This document shows, piece by piece, positions 8,765 to 16,070 of a stretch of DNA of 64,000 nucleotides (positions within the stretch are counted from its first letter, which is position 1; every line of letters begins with the position of its first letter). The stretch is from Caryophanales bacterium UBA1427 (GTDB taxonomy: Bacteria > Bacillota_I > Bacilli_A > ML615J-28 > CAG-313). The stretch spans positions 5,741 through 69,740 of the forward strand of contig DCTZ01000027.1 in the NCBI GenBank assembly GCA_002329485.1, read 5' to 3'. The notes beneath the pieces were generated by a model, which saw nothing but the letters and a program-made list of their open reading frames with translations, was not told the DNA's origin and made no database searches. The position numbers and the translations under genes are program-made.

Positions 8765-9802
8765 ATAGCAGCTAAAACCATTTTGATTGGCATGTTGCAT
8801 AACCGGAAAAACCCTTCCCTTGTATCGAGGGCATATTTATATTCGGCCATCGCCAAACTCGAAGGGGCCGAACTGTTCTACTTTACCCCAAGAGGAGTAA
8901 ACCTGAAAAACAAAACCATCGACGGGTTATATTACCACCAGGGAAAGTGGCTTGCCAAAAGTTTTCCCTATCCCGACGTAATCATCAATTCGGCCAGTTT
9001 TTACCTCCCGTGGCAAAAACAAATCGAGCGCGAACTCAAAAAAACAATCCCTTTCACCAGTTATCCGGTAGGCACGAAAAACTATGTTTATTCCAAAATA
9101 TTGCAATCAACCGAACTAAAGAAACATGTAATCCCTTACCGAGTTTTACATAAGAAAAGCGACCTATTAAACTTCATTAAGGAACATCGGGAAGTCATCG
9201 TCAAACCCCTGCGGGGTCATCACGGCAACAACGTCGTAAAAATCGCTTCCTCGGACCAAGGATATCTGGTAACCAAAGAACAAAAAACCCAGGTGCTTGA
9301 CCAAGCAGAACTCTTGGAGTTTATCTTTAAAGGAAGCGAAAAACAACTTGCCCAGAAATATATCCCGAGCCGGCTTCCGACCGGCGAACCGTTCGATTTT
9401 CGGATTCACCTGCAAAAAAACCGTAACGGACAATGGACCATCACATATATCGTTCCGCGCATCGGGAACAAAAATTCGGTCATAACCAATCTTTCCCGGG
9501 GATCGCAAATGATTAAATACGATGTCTTCATGAGTCTTTACTTCGGCAATCGGGCAGAGGATTTGCAAAAAACAATCGACGGCTTTGCGATGCGTTTCGG
9601 GGATTTGTTCGATGCCCTCTATCCGTACAAGTTTGACGAACTGGGAGTCGACGTAGGTCTGGACGAAAACGGACACATTTGGATCTACGAAGTAAACTGG
9701 CGTCCAGGACACGTTTTTATCGAAGTCTTTACGGGTTTCAACACGGTCAACTATGCCATCTTTTTAGCAACCCCAAAAAATACTTTCGGAAAGGAAGAAT
9801 AG
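8765..9802 (+). CDS. YheC/YheD-like ATP-grasp protein with probable AUA start
   Basis: A 345-residue ATP-grasp protein of the YheC/YheD endospore coat-associated type. Features: N-terminal strand TILIGMLHNRKNP, a central REVIVKPLRGHHGNN segment, FDFRIHLQ and a late YEVNWRPGH metal-binding segment. The first usual start codon, TTG at 8783, has no ribosome site at proper distance and would cut the first strand. An ATA at 8765 lies 7 nt after AGAGGTG (8751-8757) and just after an in-frame stop at 8759, so it is the best start. The stop is followed directly by the GTG of a Mur-ligase homologue, implying a two-gene operon. Substrate is unknown; attachment of an amino acid or similar group to a peptide or polymer is inferred from the fold. 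Confidence 0.82.
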   Translation: MAAKTILIGMLHNRKNPSLVSRAYLYSAIAKLEGAELFYFTPRGVNLKNKTIDGLYYHQGKWLAKSFPYPDVIINSASFYLPWQKQIERELKKTIPFTSYPVGTKNYVYSKILQSTELKKHVIPYRVLHKKSDLLNFIKEHREVIVKPLRGHHGNNVVKIASSDQGYLVTKEQKTQVLDQAELLEFIFKGSEKQLAQKYIPSRLPTGEPFDFRIHLQKNRNGQWTITYIVPRIGNKNSVITNLSRGSQMIKYDVFMSLYFGNRAEDLQKTIDGFAMRFGDLFDALYPYKFDELGVDVGLDENGHIWIYEVNWRPGHVFIEVFTGFNTVNYAIFLATPKNTFGKEE

Positions 9803-11182
9803 GTGAAACCATTAAGTCTGTCAACCATTTTGAAAGCAAGCGGAATCAACGGTCCCGCTCCTTCCGTCACGATTCAGTACGTCGGCGACAATATCCGAAA
9901 AATCCGGAACCGTTCGGTCATTTTTCACCTGAACAAAGAACGTTCGGTTAACGTCAAAAGATTCCGACGGCTCGAACATTGCTACATCGTAACCGATCAG
10001 CCTTTAATCAAAAATACCCTTCCCGAGGACAAAGTCTATTATGTTCCCAACATTCAGGCGGCTTACCTTAATTTTGCGAGATACTACCGCGGGCTTTTCG
10101 ACGTCAAAGTAGTGGCAGTGACGGGAACGTGCGGAAAATCGTCCACCAAGGAAATGATTGCCCAGGTGTTGCAAAAGAAAGGGCCGGTCGTTTTCACCTT
10201 TCAAAGCAGAAACGGCTTGAGCCGCCACAACGATTACCTGATGCAAATCGACGACGAAACCAAATACGTAGTCTTGGAAACCGCGCTTACCCACACCGGC
10301 CATATCTTGCGCGCGTGCGAACTCTTCAAACCCCAAATCGGCATCATCACCACTATCGGAATCGACCATTTGAACACATTCGAAAACCATGATTGTTACA
10401 TCAGAGCCAAAGCGGAACTTTTAACCGGATTAAACAACGAAGGAATACTCATTGTCAACAACGACGACGAAAACATCAAAAAAATCGACATGAGCCGGTT
10501 CAGAGGCAAAATCATCACTTTCGGCATCAGAAACCTTTCGGATTTTTATGCATCCGATATCAGTTACCAAAAAGAAAGCATGTCCTTTGTTTTGCATTGG
10601 CGAAACCAAAAATATTCGGTCGGCGTGGCGGGGCTCGGAATCCATACCGTGTACAATGCGTTAAGCGCGATTGCGGCGTTAACGGTTCTCGGTTTGAGAA
10701 CGGAAGAAATTATCCGCTTTTTAAGAGAATACAAACCAATCAGAAGCCACATTGAACCAAAACTCGGCCCCAACGGCAGCATCATCCTCGACGATACCTG
10801 GAGTTCGAACCCGACTTCGGTGGAAGCGGCCTTTAAAGTCTTAAAGGATTTGGGCATCAACAAGCGAAAAATAGCGGTAATCGGAAGAATTTCCTATCTG
10901 GGCAAACAGGAAAACGAATCATACAAAAAAATCGCCCGAATGTTTCTGAAAAATAAAATCGATATCTTGGTTACCCAAGATACCAAAGCAAAAACCATCG
11001 GCGATTATTTGATAAAAGAAGGGTTTGATCAAAACAAAGTCTTTCATTGTCCTAATTCCCAATTGCTTACCGATACTTTAAAAACCTTATTAACCAAAGA
11101 TACCATTGCGCTTTTCAAGTGGTCAATGCTCGACAAAAGAAACCAAGCGGTTTTGAATCAGTTAACCGTCAAAAAAACTTAA
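9803..11182 (+). CDS. Mur-ligase family protein (MurF-like)
   Basis: 459 residues with the Mur-ligase three-domain plan: a small N-terminal domain (1-105), an ATP-binding central domain opening with GTCGKSSTKE, and a C-terminal ligase domain with the DDTWSSNPTS motif resembling the MurF D-x-Y/W-N-A-N-P segment. It forms amide bonds through an acyl-phosphate using ATP. It starts at a GTG immediately after the stop of the upstream ATP-grasp gene. Linkage to two ATP-grasp genes, away from other mur genes, argues against housekeeping MurF and for a dedicated role, perhaps spore-related. The combination of ATP-grasp and Mur-ligase domains also occurs fused in cyanophycin synthetase, but no such activity can be claimed. 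Confidence 0.82.
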   Translation: MKPLSLSTILKASGINGPAPSVTIQYVGDNIRKIRNRSVIFHLNKERSVNVKRFRRLEHCYIVTDQPLIKNTLPEDKVYYVPNIQAAYLNFARYYRGLFDVKVVAVTGTCGKSSTKEMIAQVLQKKGPVVFTFQSRNGLSRHNDYLMQIDDETKYVVLETALTHTGHILRACELFKPQIGIITTIGIDHLNTFENHDCYIRAKAELLTGLNNEGILIVNNDDENIKKIDMSRFRGKIITFGIRNLSDFYASDISYQKESMSFVLHWRNQKYSVGVAGLGIHTVYNALSAIAALTVLGLRTEEIIRFLREYKPIRSHIEPKLGPNGSIILDDTWSSNPTSVEAAFKVLKDLGINKRKIAVIGRISYLGKQENESYKKIARMFLKNKIDILVTQDTKAKTIGDYLIKEGFDQNKVFHCPNSQLLTDTLKTLLTKDTIALFKWSMLDKRNQAVLNQLTVKKT

Positions 11183-11211
11183 AACTTAAAGCTTTTGGTT
11201 TTAATTATCGG

Positions 11212-11346
11212 TTAATCCTTTTCTTCGCCGTCGCATTGGGGCTTGCGATCACAATCGATTAAAACAATCAATAATATCAAAAGCAAGATGACCAAAGCAA
11301 TCCAAAAACTGCGGTTGCGATAGTAACAGTAATACCCGTACGACAC
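11212..11346 (-). CDS. 44-residue single-span membrane peptide
   Basis: A small minus-strand frame starting at GTG 11346, preceded by AAAAGGGG about 10 nt upstream and bounded upstream by an in-frame TGA. The peptide opens with an aromatic SYGYYCYY stretch, continues with a 16-residue hydrophobic helix rich in Leu and Ile, and ends in a short charged tail with two Cys (DCDRKPQC). It recalls, without proof, the tiny Tyr/Gly-rich YjcZ-type proteins found in spore-formers. It occupies the otherwise empty 315-bp gap between the Mur-ligase and glyA genes. No other signal was seen in that gap except the terminator at its right end. Confidence 0.45.
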   Translation of the reverse strand: MSYGYYCYYRNRSFWIALVILLLILLIVLIDCDRKPQCDGEEKD

Positions 11347-11436
11347 CCGGCATCAACCCCTTTTCACAAGTAGTATATTAGCCAAAAGGCGAGTGGGCTT
11401 GTTTTTTCACCTATGCAACCGTTAAATTATTTCAAG

Positions 11437-11495
11437 AAAAAAAGGCAAACGGGATAATCGGCCGGATGACCGACGGACCGTTTTGCCTTTTTGTT
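11437..11495 (-). terminator. Terminator after glyA
   Basis: Long-armed hairpin: ACAAAAAGGCAAAACGG-type arm at 11479-11495 pairs with 11437-11452, with a GC-rich apical part, followed on the minus strand by a run of T residues. It begins right after the glyA stop codon. Confidence 0.8.
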
Positions 11496-11497
11496 TT

Positions 11498-12928
11498 TTA
11501 TTGAATATGTTCGAAATGGGGATGGGTCGGGAATTTTTGGGCAAGCTTCACGACTCTTTTTTTGATTTCCCGGTGCAACGCTTCGTCGCTCGGATGAGTC
11601 AGCACTTCGTCGATCATTCCGGCAATTTCCACCATTTCTTTTTCTTTCATTCCTCTGGTTGTCAAAGCCGGGGTGCCGAGCCTGATGCCGCTCGCGTAAG
11701 CCGGTTTTTCGGTTTCGTGGGGTATCGTGTTTTTGTTGCAGGTGATGTTGACTTTTTCCAGAAGCGCTTCGCATTCTTTGCCGGTCATGCCGGTTTTGGA
11801 TTTAACGTCGACCAACACCAAATGGTTGTCGGTTCCGCCGCTGATCAGACGGTAACCGCGGATTTTTAACTCTTCGGCCAGAATATTAGCGTTTTTGACA
11901 ACCTGAGCGATATATTCCTTAAATTCCGGTTGCATCGCTTCGAGGAACGAAACGGCTTTGGCCGCAATTACATGCATCAAAGGTCCCCCTTGGATTCCCG
12001 GGAAAACCGTTTGGTTGACTTTTTTGGCGATTTTCTCGTCATTGGTTAAAATGATTCCCCCTCTTGGGCCTCTAAGGGTTTTGTGGGTAGTCGAAGTCAC
12101 GATGTGGGCATAATCGATTGGGTTCTGATGATAACCCGCAGCCACAAGCCCCGCGATATGCGCCATATCGACCATGAGATAAGCTCCGACTTCGTCGGCA
12201 ATTTCCCGGAACTTCGCAAAATCGATTTTTCTGGGATAGGCGCTTGCCCCCGCAACAATCAGTTTCGGTTTGACTTCGCGGGCAAGTCTTCTTACTTCCT
12301 CGTAATCGATAAATCCATCGGTGCCCACATGGTAAGAATAAAAGACATAGTCCTGACCGGAAAAACTCATTTTATGTCCGTGAGTCAGGTGTCCTCCGTC
12401 TTCCAAACTCATGCCCAAAACCACATCGCCGATGTTGAGTAAAGCACGGTATGCCGCCGAGTTGGCCTGGGAACCGGAGTGCGGCTGAACATTGGCAAAT
12501 TTGGCATTGAACAATTGCTTGGCCCGTTCGATGGCAATGGTTTCAATCGCATCGACGTTTTCGCAACCGCCGTAATAGCGTCTTCCGGGATAACCTTCGG
12601 CGTATTTGTTGGTCAGAACCGAACCCGTAACTTTTAACACCGGTCTGCTTACATAGTTTTCCGAGGCAATCAGTTCGAGGTGTTCCTTTTGACGTTTCTT
12701 TTCGGCTTTTAAAACCAGATAAATTTCTTCGTCGTGCTGGCGCAGGGGTTTTCCAATCAACGCCGCAAAATAAGTAATCCCGTACCCGAAGAGCAAAACC
12801 GATACATAACTACCCACAACCACTAGAATATCTCCCAGAGTATCCGGGACCAGCACGGTTACGAGATACAAACCGATAAACATGAAAAAGCCCAAAATCA
12901 TGGCGATAAAGGTTATAATGTTTTTCAT
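11498..12928 (-). CDS. glyA: Serine hydroxymethyltransferase with N-terminal membrane hairpin
   Basis: The SHMT part (from about residue 60) is complete: HLELIASENYVS, the YYGGCENVD loop, HGSQAN-type PHSGSQANSA, and the PLP-lysine motif STTHKTLRGPRGG. It interconverts serine and glycine with tetrahydrofolate. Ahead of it lie two strongly hydrophobic segments, residues 3-26 and 31-58, which ordinary SHMT lacks; the whole protein is 476 residues against the usual 410-420. The frame is continuous, no ATG occurs between the hairpin and the enzyme, and the only TTG there has no ribosome site. The ATG at 12928 has AAAGGTGG 7 nt upstream. It starts one base after the stop of the DUF1700/DUF4097-like gene, so the two are translationally coupled. 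A membrane-tethered SHMT is unusual. Confidence 0.92.
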   Translation of the reverse strand: MKNIITFIAMILGFFMFIGLYLVTVLVPDTLGDILVVVGSYVSVLLFGYGITYFAALIGKPLRQHDEEIYLVLKAEKKRQKEHLELIASENYVSRPVLKVTGSVLTNKYAEGYPGRRYYGGCENVDAIETIAIERAKQLFNAKFANVQPHSGSQANSAAYRALLNIGDVVLGMSLEDGGHLTHGHKMSFSGQDYVFYSYHVGTDGFIDYEEVRRLAREVKPKLIVAGASAYPRKIDFAKFREIADEVGAYLMVDMAHIAGLVAAGYHQNPIDYAHIVTSTTHKTLRGPRGGIILTNDEKIAKKVNQTVFPGIQGGPLMHVIAAKAVSFLEAMQPEFKEYIAQVVKNANILAEELKIRGYRLISGGTDNHLVLVDVKSKTGMTGKECEALLEKVNITCNKNTIPHETEKPAYASGIRLGTPALTTRGMKEKEMVEIAGMIDEVLTHPSDEALHREIKKRVVKLAQKFPTHPHFEHIQ

Positions 12929-12929
12929 T

Positions 12930-14759
12930 TTAATTCCACCTTTCCGAATTGACACCCTGAATATCCGCGGTTGCGCCGCCGGTCAAATTCTTGGTTATTT
13001 CTTCGAAAGATTTTGTTTCGTCGTCGTTGTAAAAAGTCAGAGCGGTTTTTTCCATCTGCAAGAACAACTTTTTACCGTAAAGGTTTTTCAGTTCGCAGAT
13101 ACCGGAAACCACTTTGATTTCGCCGAAATCGACCCAGGTATCATGGACTCTTGTGGTTTTTTCATTTGTGGAAAGAATCAGTTCGCTTAAAGAAGACTGC
13201 AGAATTTCCGTTTCGGCATCCTTGTTGAACAAATGGACTTTTCCCTGCAGGTTATCAAACAGAAGCGCCGCCGCATTCCCTTCCGTATTGGACAGATTGG
13301 CCTTGATTTTGGAACCGACCACCTGTCCCGAAGCAATATCTAAAAGCAGCTTTTCCGCTTCGGTTTCGTTTAATTTGACGTTTCCTTTGTATTCGGTTTT
13401 CAAATTGACGGTTCCGGTCACAGCGGTTTTGTTAAAACTCATTGTGCCGGTACTGAGGCTAAGATTGATATTCTCGCCGGAATAATCCTCCAATCCGATG
13501 GTCGAGGTTTCACTTGTGATTTTCAAATCCTTGATATCCGATTCCGAAATCCCCACCCCCGCATTGTAAGTTTCAAGCGTCATGGCAATAATTTCGTCTT
13601 TCATGGATTTGACGAGACCCCGGCGGACGGCGATTTTCAATTCCGATATCCGGCTTTTCTCGCTGATCAGATTGACATTGTCAAGGTTGAAATCCGCTTT
13701 TTGGGCGGTTAAGCCGTTTAATAAAATGTCTCCGAAATTTTGGGAAAACGCGCCTTCGTTTATTTCGAGATTGTTAAAGGAAAGGGTACCTTTTTCAAGA
13801 GAAACCGTTACATCGATAACAATCGTTTTGGGAAGCAAAACGGTTATCACGTGAACCGGTTCGGTAATGATTCCGAGCAAATCGTAAGTTTTGGTGGCAT
13901 CGGACGTTATTTTGGCAACACCGTTATCGATGCTCACTTTGAGGTTTCGGTTAAATTCGTATTTGTGAATCAGGGTTATCTTTTCTTCGTCGCCGTATTC
14001 GAATCTGACGGTTGCCTGATAATCGTCGATTACGATTTCCTGAACGGCTTCTTGGATAAAGAGTTTTTCTTCGTTTAAAGGCGTATTCGTCATGGCCCGG
14101 TAGATATATGTTTTATTGAAAAAGCCGATAATCCCGAGGCCGATAAAAACGGCGGCCAAAACAAAAAAACTGTTTTCCAATACTTTTTTTCTTTTGAAAA
14201 ACTTGGCAAAAAAGGAGCGAAAACTGAAATTGATGGCATCGAAGTGATAAGTTTTTTTGGAAAGAATCCGGATATTGTCGATTAAAGGATTGGCCACAAT
14301 GATGACCAAATCGTAACCAAACAACAAAACGATTAAAGAAAGAACAATATAAACAAGCAGGAAGCTTTCGGTCAATACCGTTTCCACGAGTCCCGCTTTC
14401 AGGAAATTTCCCATCATGTGCAGTTTGTTCCCGATAAGAAAGAAAACAAAAGCGGTAATGCTTAAAGCCACAAACACAAGAAACACCAAAATCAGACTGC
14501 TTAAACAGGCTCCGACTAAATCTTTCCTACGCTTCAGTTTCTCTCTTTTGATAAAATACAGGGTGCCTTTGCTGGCGTAGACGTCACGGGCAACCTGTTG
14601 GGGACTGGGCAGGCGCTCGATAATTTTTTCTTCTTTTTCGCCGTAGTCCAAAGCAGTATTGATTTTGTCCCGATAATAGGCAAGGACTTCTTTGCGATCT
14701 TTTTGGGGCAACAATTTGAGTTCTTCTTCCAAAAGAAGCAGATATTCTGTTTGCGTCAT
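12930..14759 (-). CDS. DUF1700 (HAAS) plus DUF4097-like membrane protein
   Basis: 609 residues. The N-terminus (MTQTEYLLLLEEELKLL) and following 60 residues match the HAAS/DUF1700 helical domain, which in other Bacillota accompanies PadR-type regulators. Four to five membrane segments follow between roughly residues 80 and 250. From about 270 to the end the protein is beta-rich with repeating short strands (Val/Ile-x-Asn/Asp patterns), the look of the DUF4097 adhesin-like beta-helix domain, probably extracellular. The ATG at 14759 has GGAGGA upstream; longer in-frame extension overlaps the tRNA terminator region and is rejected. No PadR regulator is adjacent. It is coupled to the membrane-anchored SHMT gene. 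Function unknown; envelope-stress sensing is a guess. Confidence 0.82.
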   Translation of the reverse strand: MTQTEYLLLLEEELKLLPQKDRKEVLAYYRDKINTALDYGEKEEKIIERLPSPQQVARDVYASKGTLYFIKREKLKRRKDLVGACLSSLILVFLVFVALSITAFVFFLIGNKLHMMGNFLKAGLVETVLTESFLLVYIVLSLIVLLFGYDLVIIVANPLIDNIRILSKKTYHFDAINFSFRSFFAKFFKRKKVLENSFFVLAAVFIGLGIIGFFNKTYIYRAMTNTPLNEEKLFIQEAVQEIVIDDYQATVRFEYGDEEKITLIHKYEFNRNLKVSIDNGVAKITSDATKTYDLLGIITEPVHVITVLLPKTIVIDVTVSLEKGTLSFNNLEINEGAFSQNFGDILLNGLTAQKADFNLDNVNLISEKSRISELKIAVRRGLVKSMKDEIIAMTLETYNAGVGISESDIKDLKITSETSTIGLEDYSGENINLSLSTGTMSFNKTAVTGTVNLKTEYKGNVKLNETEAEKLLLDIASGQVVGSKIKANLSNTEGNAAALLFDNLQGKVHLFNKDAETEILQSSLSELILSTNEKTTRVHDTWVDFGEIKVVSGICELKNLYGKKLFLQMEKTALTFYNDDETKSFEEITKNLTGGATADIQGVNSERWN

Positions 14760-14819
14760 ACTTGTCCTCCGATCAATATTATTATACAAATTTCTTTGAA
14801 AAATGTCGAGCATAAGCAA

Positions 14820-14850
14820 AAATAAAAAAAACAGGTTAAGACATAACCTG
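14820..14850 (-). terminator. Terminator of the tRNA-Tyr/tRNA-Gln transcript
   Basis: Perfect stem CAGGTTA / TAACCTG around a short loop at 14832-14850, followed on the minus strand by eight T residues. It lies about 20 nt past the tRNA-Gln 3' end. Confidence 0.88.
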
Positions 14851-14867
14851 CAGTATCGACTCAAGAA

Positions 14868-14943
14868 TGGTAGGGCTAAATGGATTCGAACCATTGAAAT
14901 GACGGAGTCAAAGTCCGTTGCCTTACCGCTTGGCTATAGCCCT
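14868..14943 (-). tRNA. tRNA-Gln (anticodon TTG)
   Basis: Minus-strand cloverleaf: acceptor arms AGGGCTA / TAGCCCT, D-arm with AGCGGTAAGGC, anticodon stem ACGGA/TCCGT around loop CTTTGAC giving anticodon TTG, and T-arm with GGTTCGAATCC. The discriminator A is followed by a genomically encoded CCA. It follows tRNA-Tyr with a 5-bp gap. Confidence 0.95.
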
Positions 14944-14948
14944 ATCGA

Positions 14949-15033
14949 TGGTGGAGGGGGACGGATTCGAACCATCGAACTCTGAGAGAGTGGATTTACA
15001 GTCCACCGCGTTTAGCCACTTCGCTACCCCTCC
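14949..15033 (-). tRNA. tRNA-Tyr (anticodon GTA)
   Basis: Minus-strand class II tRNA: acceptor arms GGAGGGG / CCCCTCC, anticodon stem GTGGA/TCCAC around loop CTGTAAA giving GTA, a long variable arm (CTCTCAGAG region), T-arm GGTTCGAATCC, discriminator A and encoded CCA. About 85 nt, normal for tRNA-Tyr with its long variable arm. Confidence 0.95.
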
Positions 15034-15162
15034 AAAAACGATCGGATGACATTCCTAAATCGCTTTAATATTATACGACATTTTTTTCGTTTTGTAAACC
15101 GTTTTGATAATATATTCTTTGCCATTTTCTGTTCTTTAACCCGATTTTCGCCGCAATTTAAA

Positions 15163-15196
15163 AAAAGCGGTCCGTTTTTTCTTCAGTCGGAACCGT
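15163..15196 (-). terminator. Probable terminator at the end of yabQ
   Basis: Minus-strand arms CGGTTCCG (15188-15195) and CGGACCG (15168-15174) pair with one bulge, followed by a T run complementary to the A stretch at 15161-15167. The upstream arm overlaps the last codons of yabQ. Confidence 0.55.
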
Positions 15197-15638
15197 CTTT
15201 CAAAGTTTTCTTTCGGAAAAACAGACGCAAGGTTTCTTTCATTTTGCGAAAGGGATAACACAGGATGCGCCAAGCTTCTTTGGGGAAAAGCATATAAACA
15301 ACAATCTTTTTCACCGGTTTTTTAAGGTATCCCCAAAGTACGGCCAGCTGTTCGAGCCCTTGAAGCATTTGCTTTTTCAAAAGATACAGATATATTAAAC
15401 CCCCACCCAACAGAAAAACGGGGAAAAGCCAGGGAATATAGCCGTGATGCAACGAATAGGTAAATCTGACAGTGATAAAAACCAAAAGAATAAAAAGCGC
15501 GCTTTGCCCGACAATCCTGATAAACTTACCGGCTTTCCGGGTAACAAACAAAACGATATCGTACGCCGACATCAGGAAAATGCCGTAAAGGAACAAATAA
15601 AAAATGATTTTTATTTCGGCGGTAAGCGGCGGGATCAT
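15183..15638 (-). CDS. yabQ: Spore cortex biosynthesis protein YabQ-like
   Basis: A 151-residue membrane protein with three to four hydrophobic segments (about residues 9-30, 42-62 and 69-87) and a basic C-terminal tail. Size, order directly after yabP and the ATGA overlap match the yabP-yabQ pair of endospore formers, where YabQ is needed for cortex formation in the mother cell. Sequence similarity alone is weak in this family, so the call leans on context. In Bacillus divIC follows; here tRNA genes do. Its presence suggests sporulation capacity, or a relic of it. Confidence 0.72.
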   Translation of the reverse strand: MIPPLTAEIKIIFYLFLYGIFLMSAYDIVLFVTRKAGKFIRIVGQSALFILLVFITVRFTYSLHHGYIPWLFPVFLLGGGLIYLYLLKKQMLQGLEQLAVLWGYLKKPVKKIVVYMLFPKEAWRILCYPFRKMKETLRLFFRKKTLKDGSD

Positions 15639-15922
15639 TTAAACAGTTTTCCCATCAAACTGCTTTTCTCTTTTTTGCTTTTGAGATTGTCGACATATTC
15701 GATTGAATAGACAAAACCCTTAATCCAGAGCAGCCCTTTGTCGACATCCAGATGCTGCATCTCCAAATCGCTTCCTCTTACCAACATATCTCCCAAGGTC
15801 GTGAGGATATAAAACTGTTCGCTGTTTAAACTTTCGATTTTTTTAACCCCGGTTATTTCCAGTTTTTTTCGTTCTTTCAAAGTCAGTTCCTGGGCTCCTC
15901 CGTCGATTTTTTCATAGTTCAT
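15635..15922 (-). CDS. yabP: Sporulation protein YabP
   Basis: A 95-residue soluble protein of the YabP/YqfC family, with the family's short beta-strand pattern: an early LTLKERKKLEITGVKKI stretch, LTTLGDMLVRGSDLEM and LWIKGFV near the end. In B. subtilis it is expressed in the mother cell and required for sporulation. The ATG at 15922 has AGAGGTGG 4-5 nt upstream. It overlaps yabQ by four bases. It may alternatively be the related YqfC, but the yabQ-like neighbour favours YabP. Confidence 0.82.
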   Translation of the reverse strand: MNYEKIDGGAQELTLKERKKLEITGVKKIESLNSEQFYILTTLGDMLVRGSDLEMQHLDVDKGLLWIKGFVYSIEYVDNLKSKKEKSSLMGKLFK

Positions 15923-16016
15923 AATTCCACCTCTTTACTATACATATATTCAAAAACGGGCCTGTTTATGTATTTTGCTTTATTTTTTCATTTTTCCCGT
16001 AAGTTTTAAAAAATTA

Positions 16017-16025
16017 TGGTATAAT
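16017..16025 (+). promoter_or_regulatory. Extended -10 promoter of lysS
   Basis: TGG-TATAAT at 16017-16025, 45 nt before the lysS ATG. No good -35 hexamer lies 16-18 nt upstream, consistent with an extended -10 promoter. The same TGGTATAAT core occurs at 36019 and 35954. Confidence 0.6.
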
Positions 16026-16070
16026 AAGAAGCATAAAAAACAATAATGGATTAAGAAAAGAGGTTTGTAG

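Noticed and set aside
7370..11182. Cyanophycin synthesis
   Set aside because: The domains are on separate proteins, no cyanophycinase is nearby, and the Mur-ligase is MurF-like; the resemblance is only at fold level.
12760..12930. Idea that the membrane hairpin of glyA is a separate gene joined by a frameshift
   Set aside because: The frame is continuous with no stop between the parts, and no start codon with a ribosome site precedes the enzyme part.
13846..13861. TATCACGTGAACC as a possible parS site
   Set aside because: Only the central CACGTG part matches; it lies inside a coding region and lacks the full TGTTTCACGTGAAACA palindrome.
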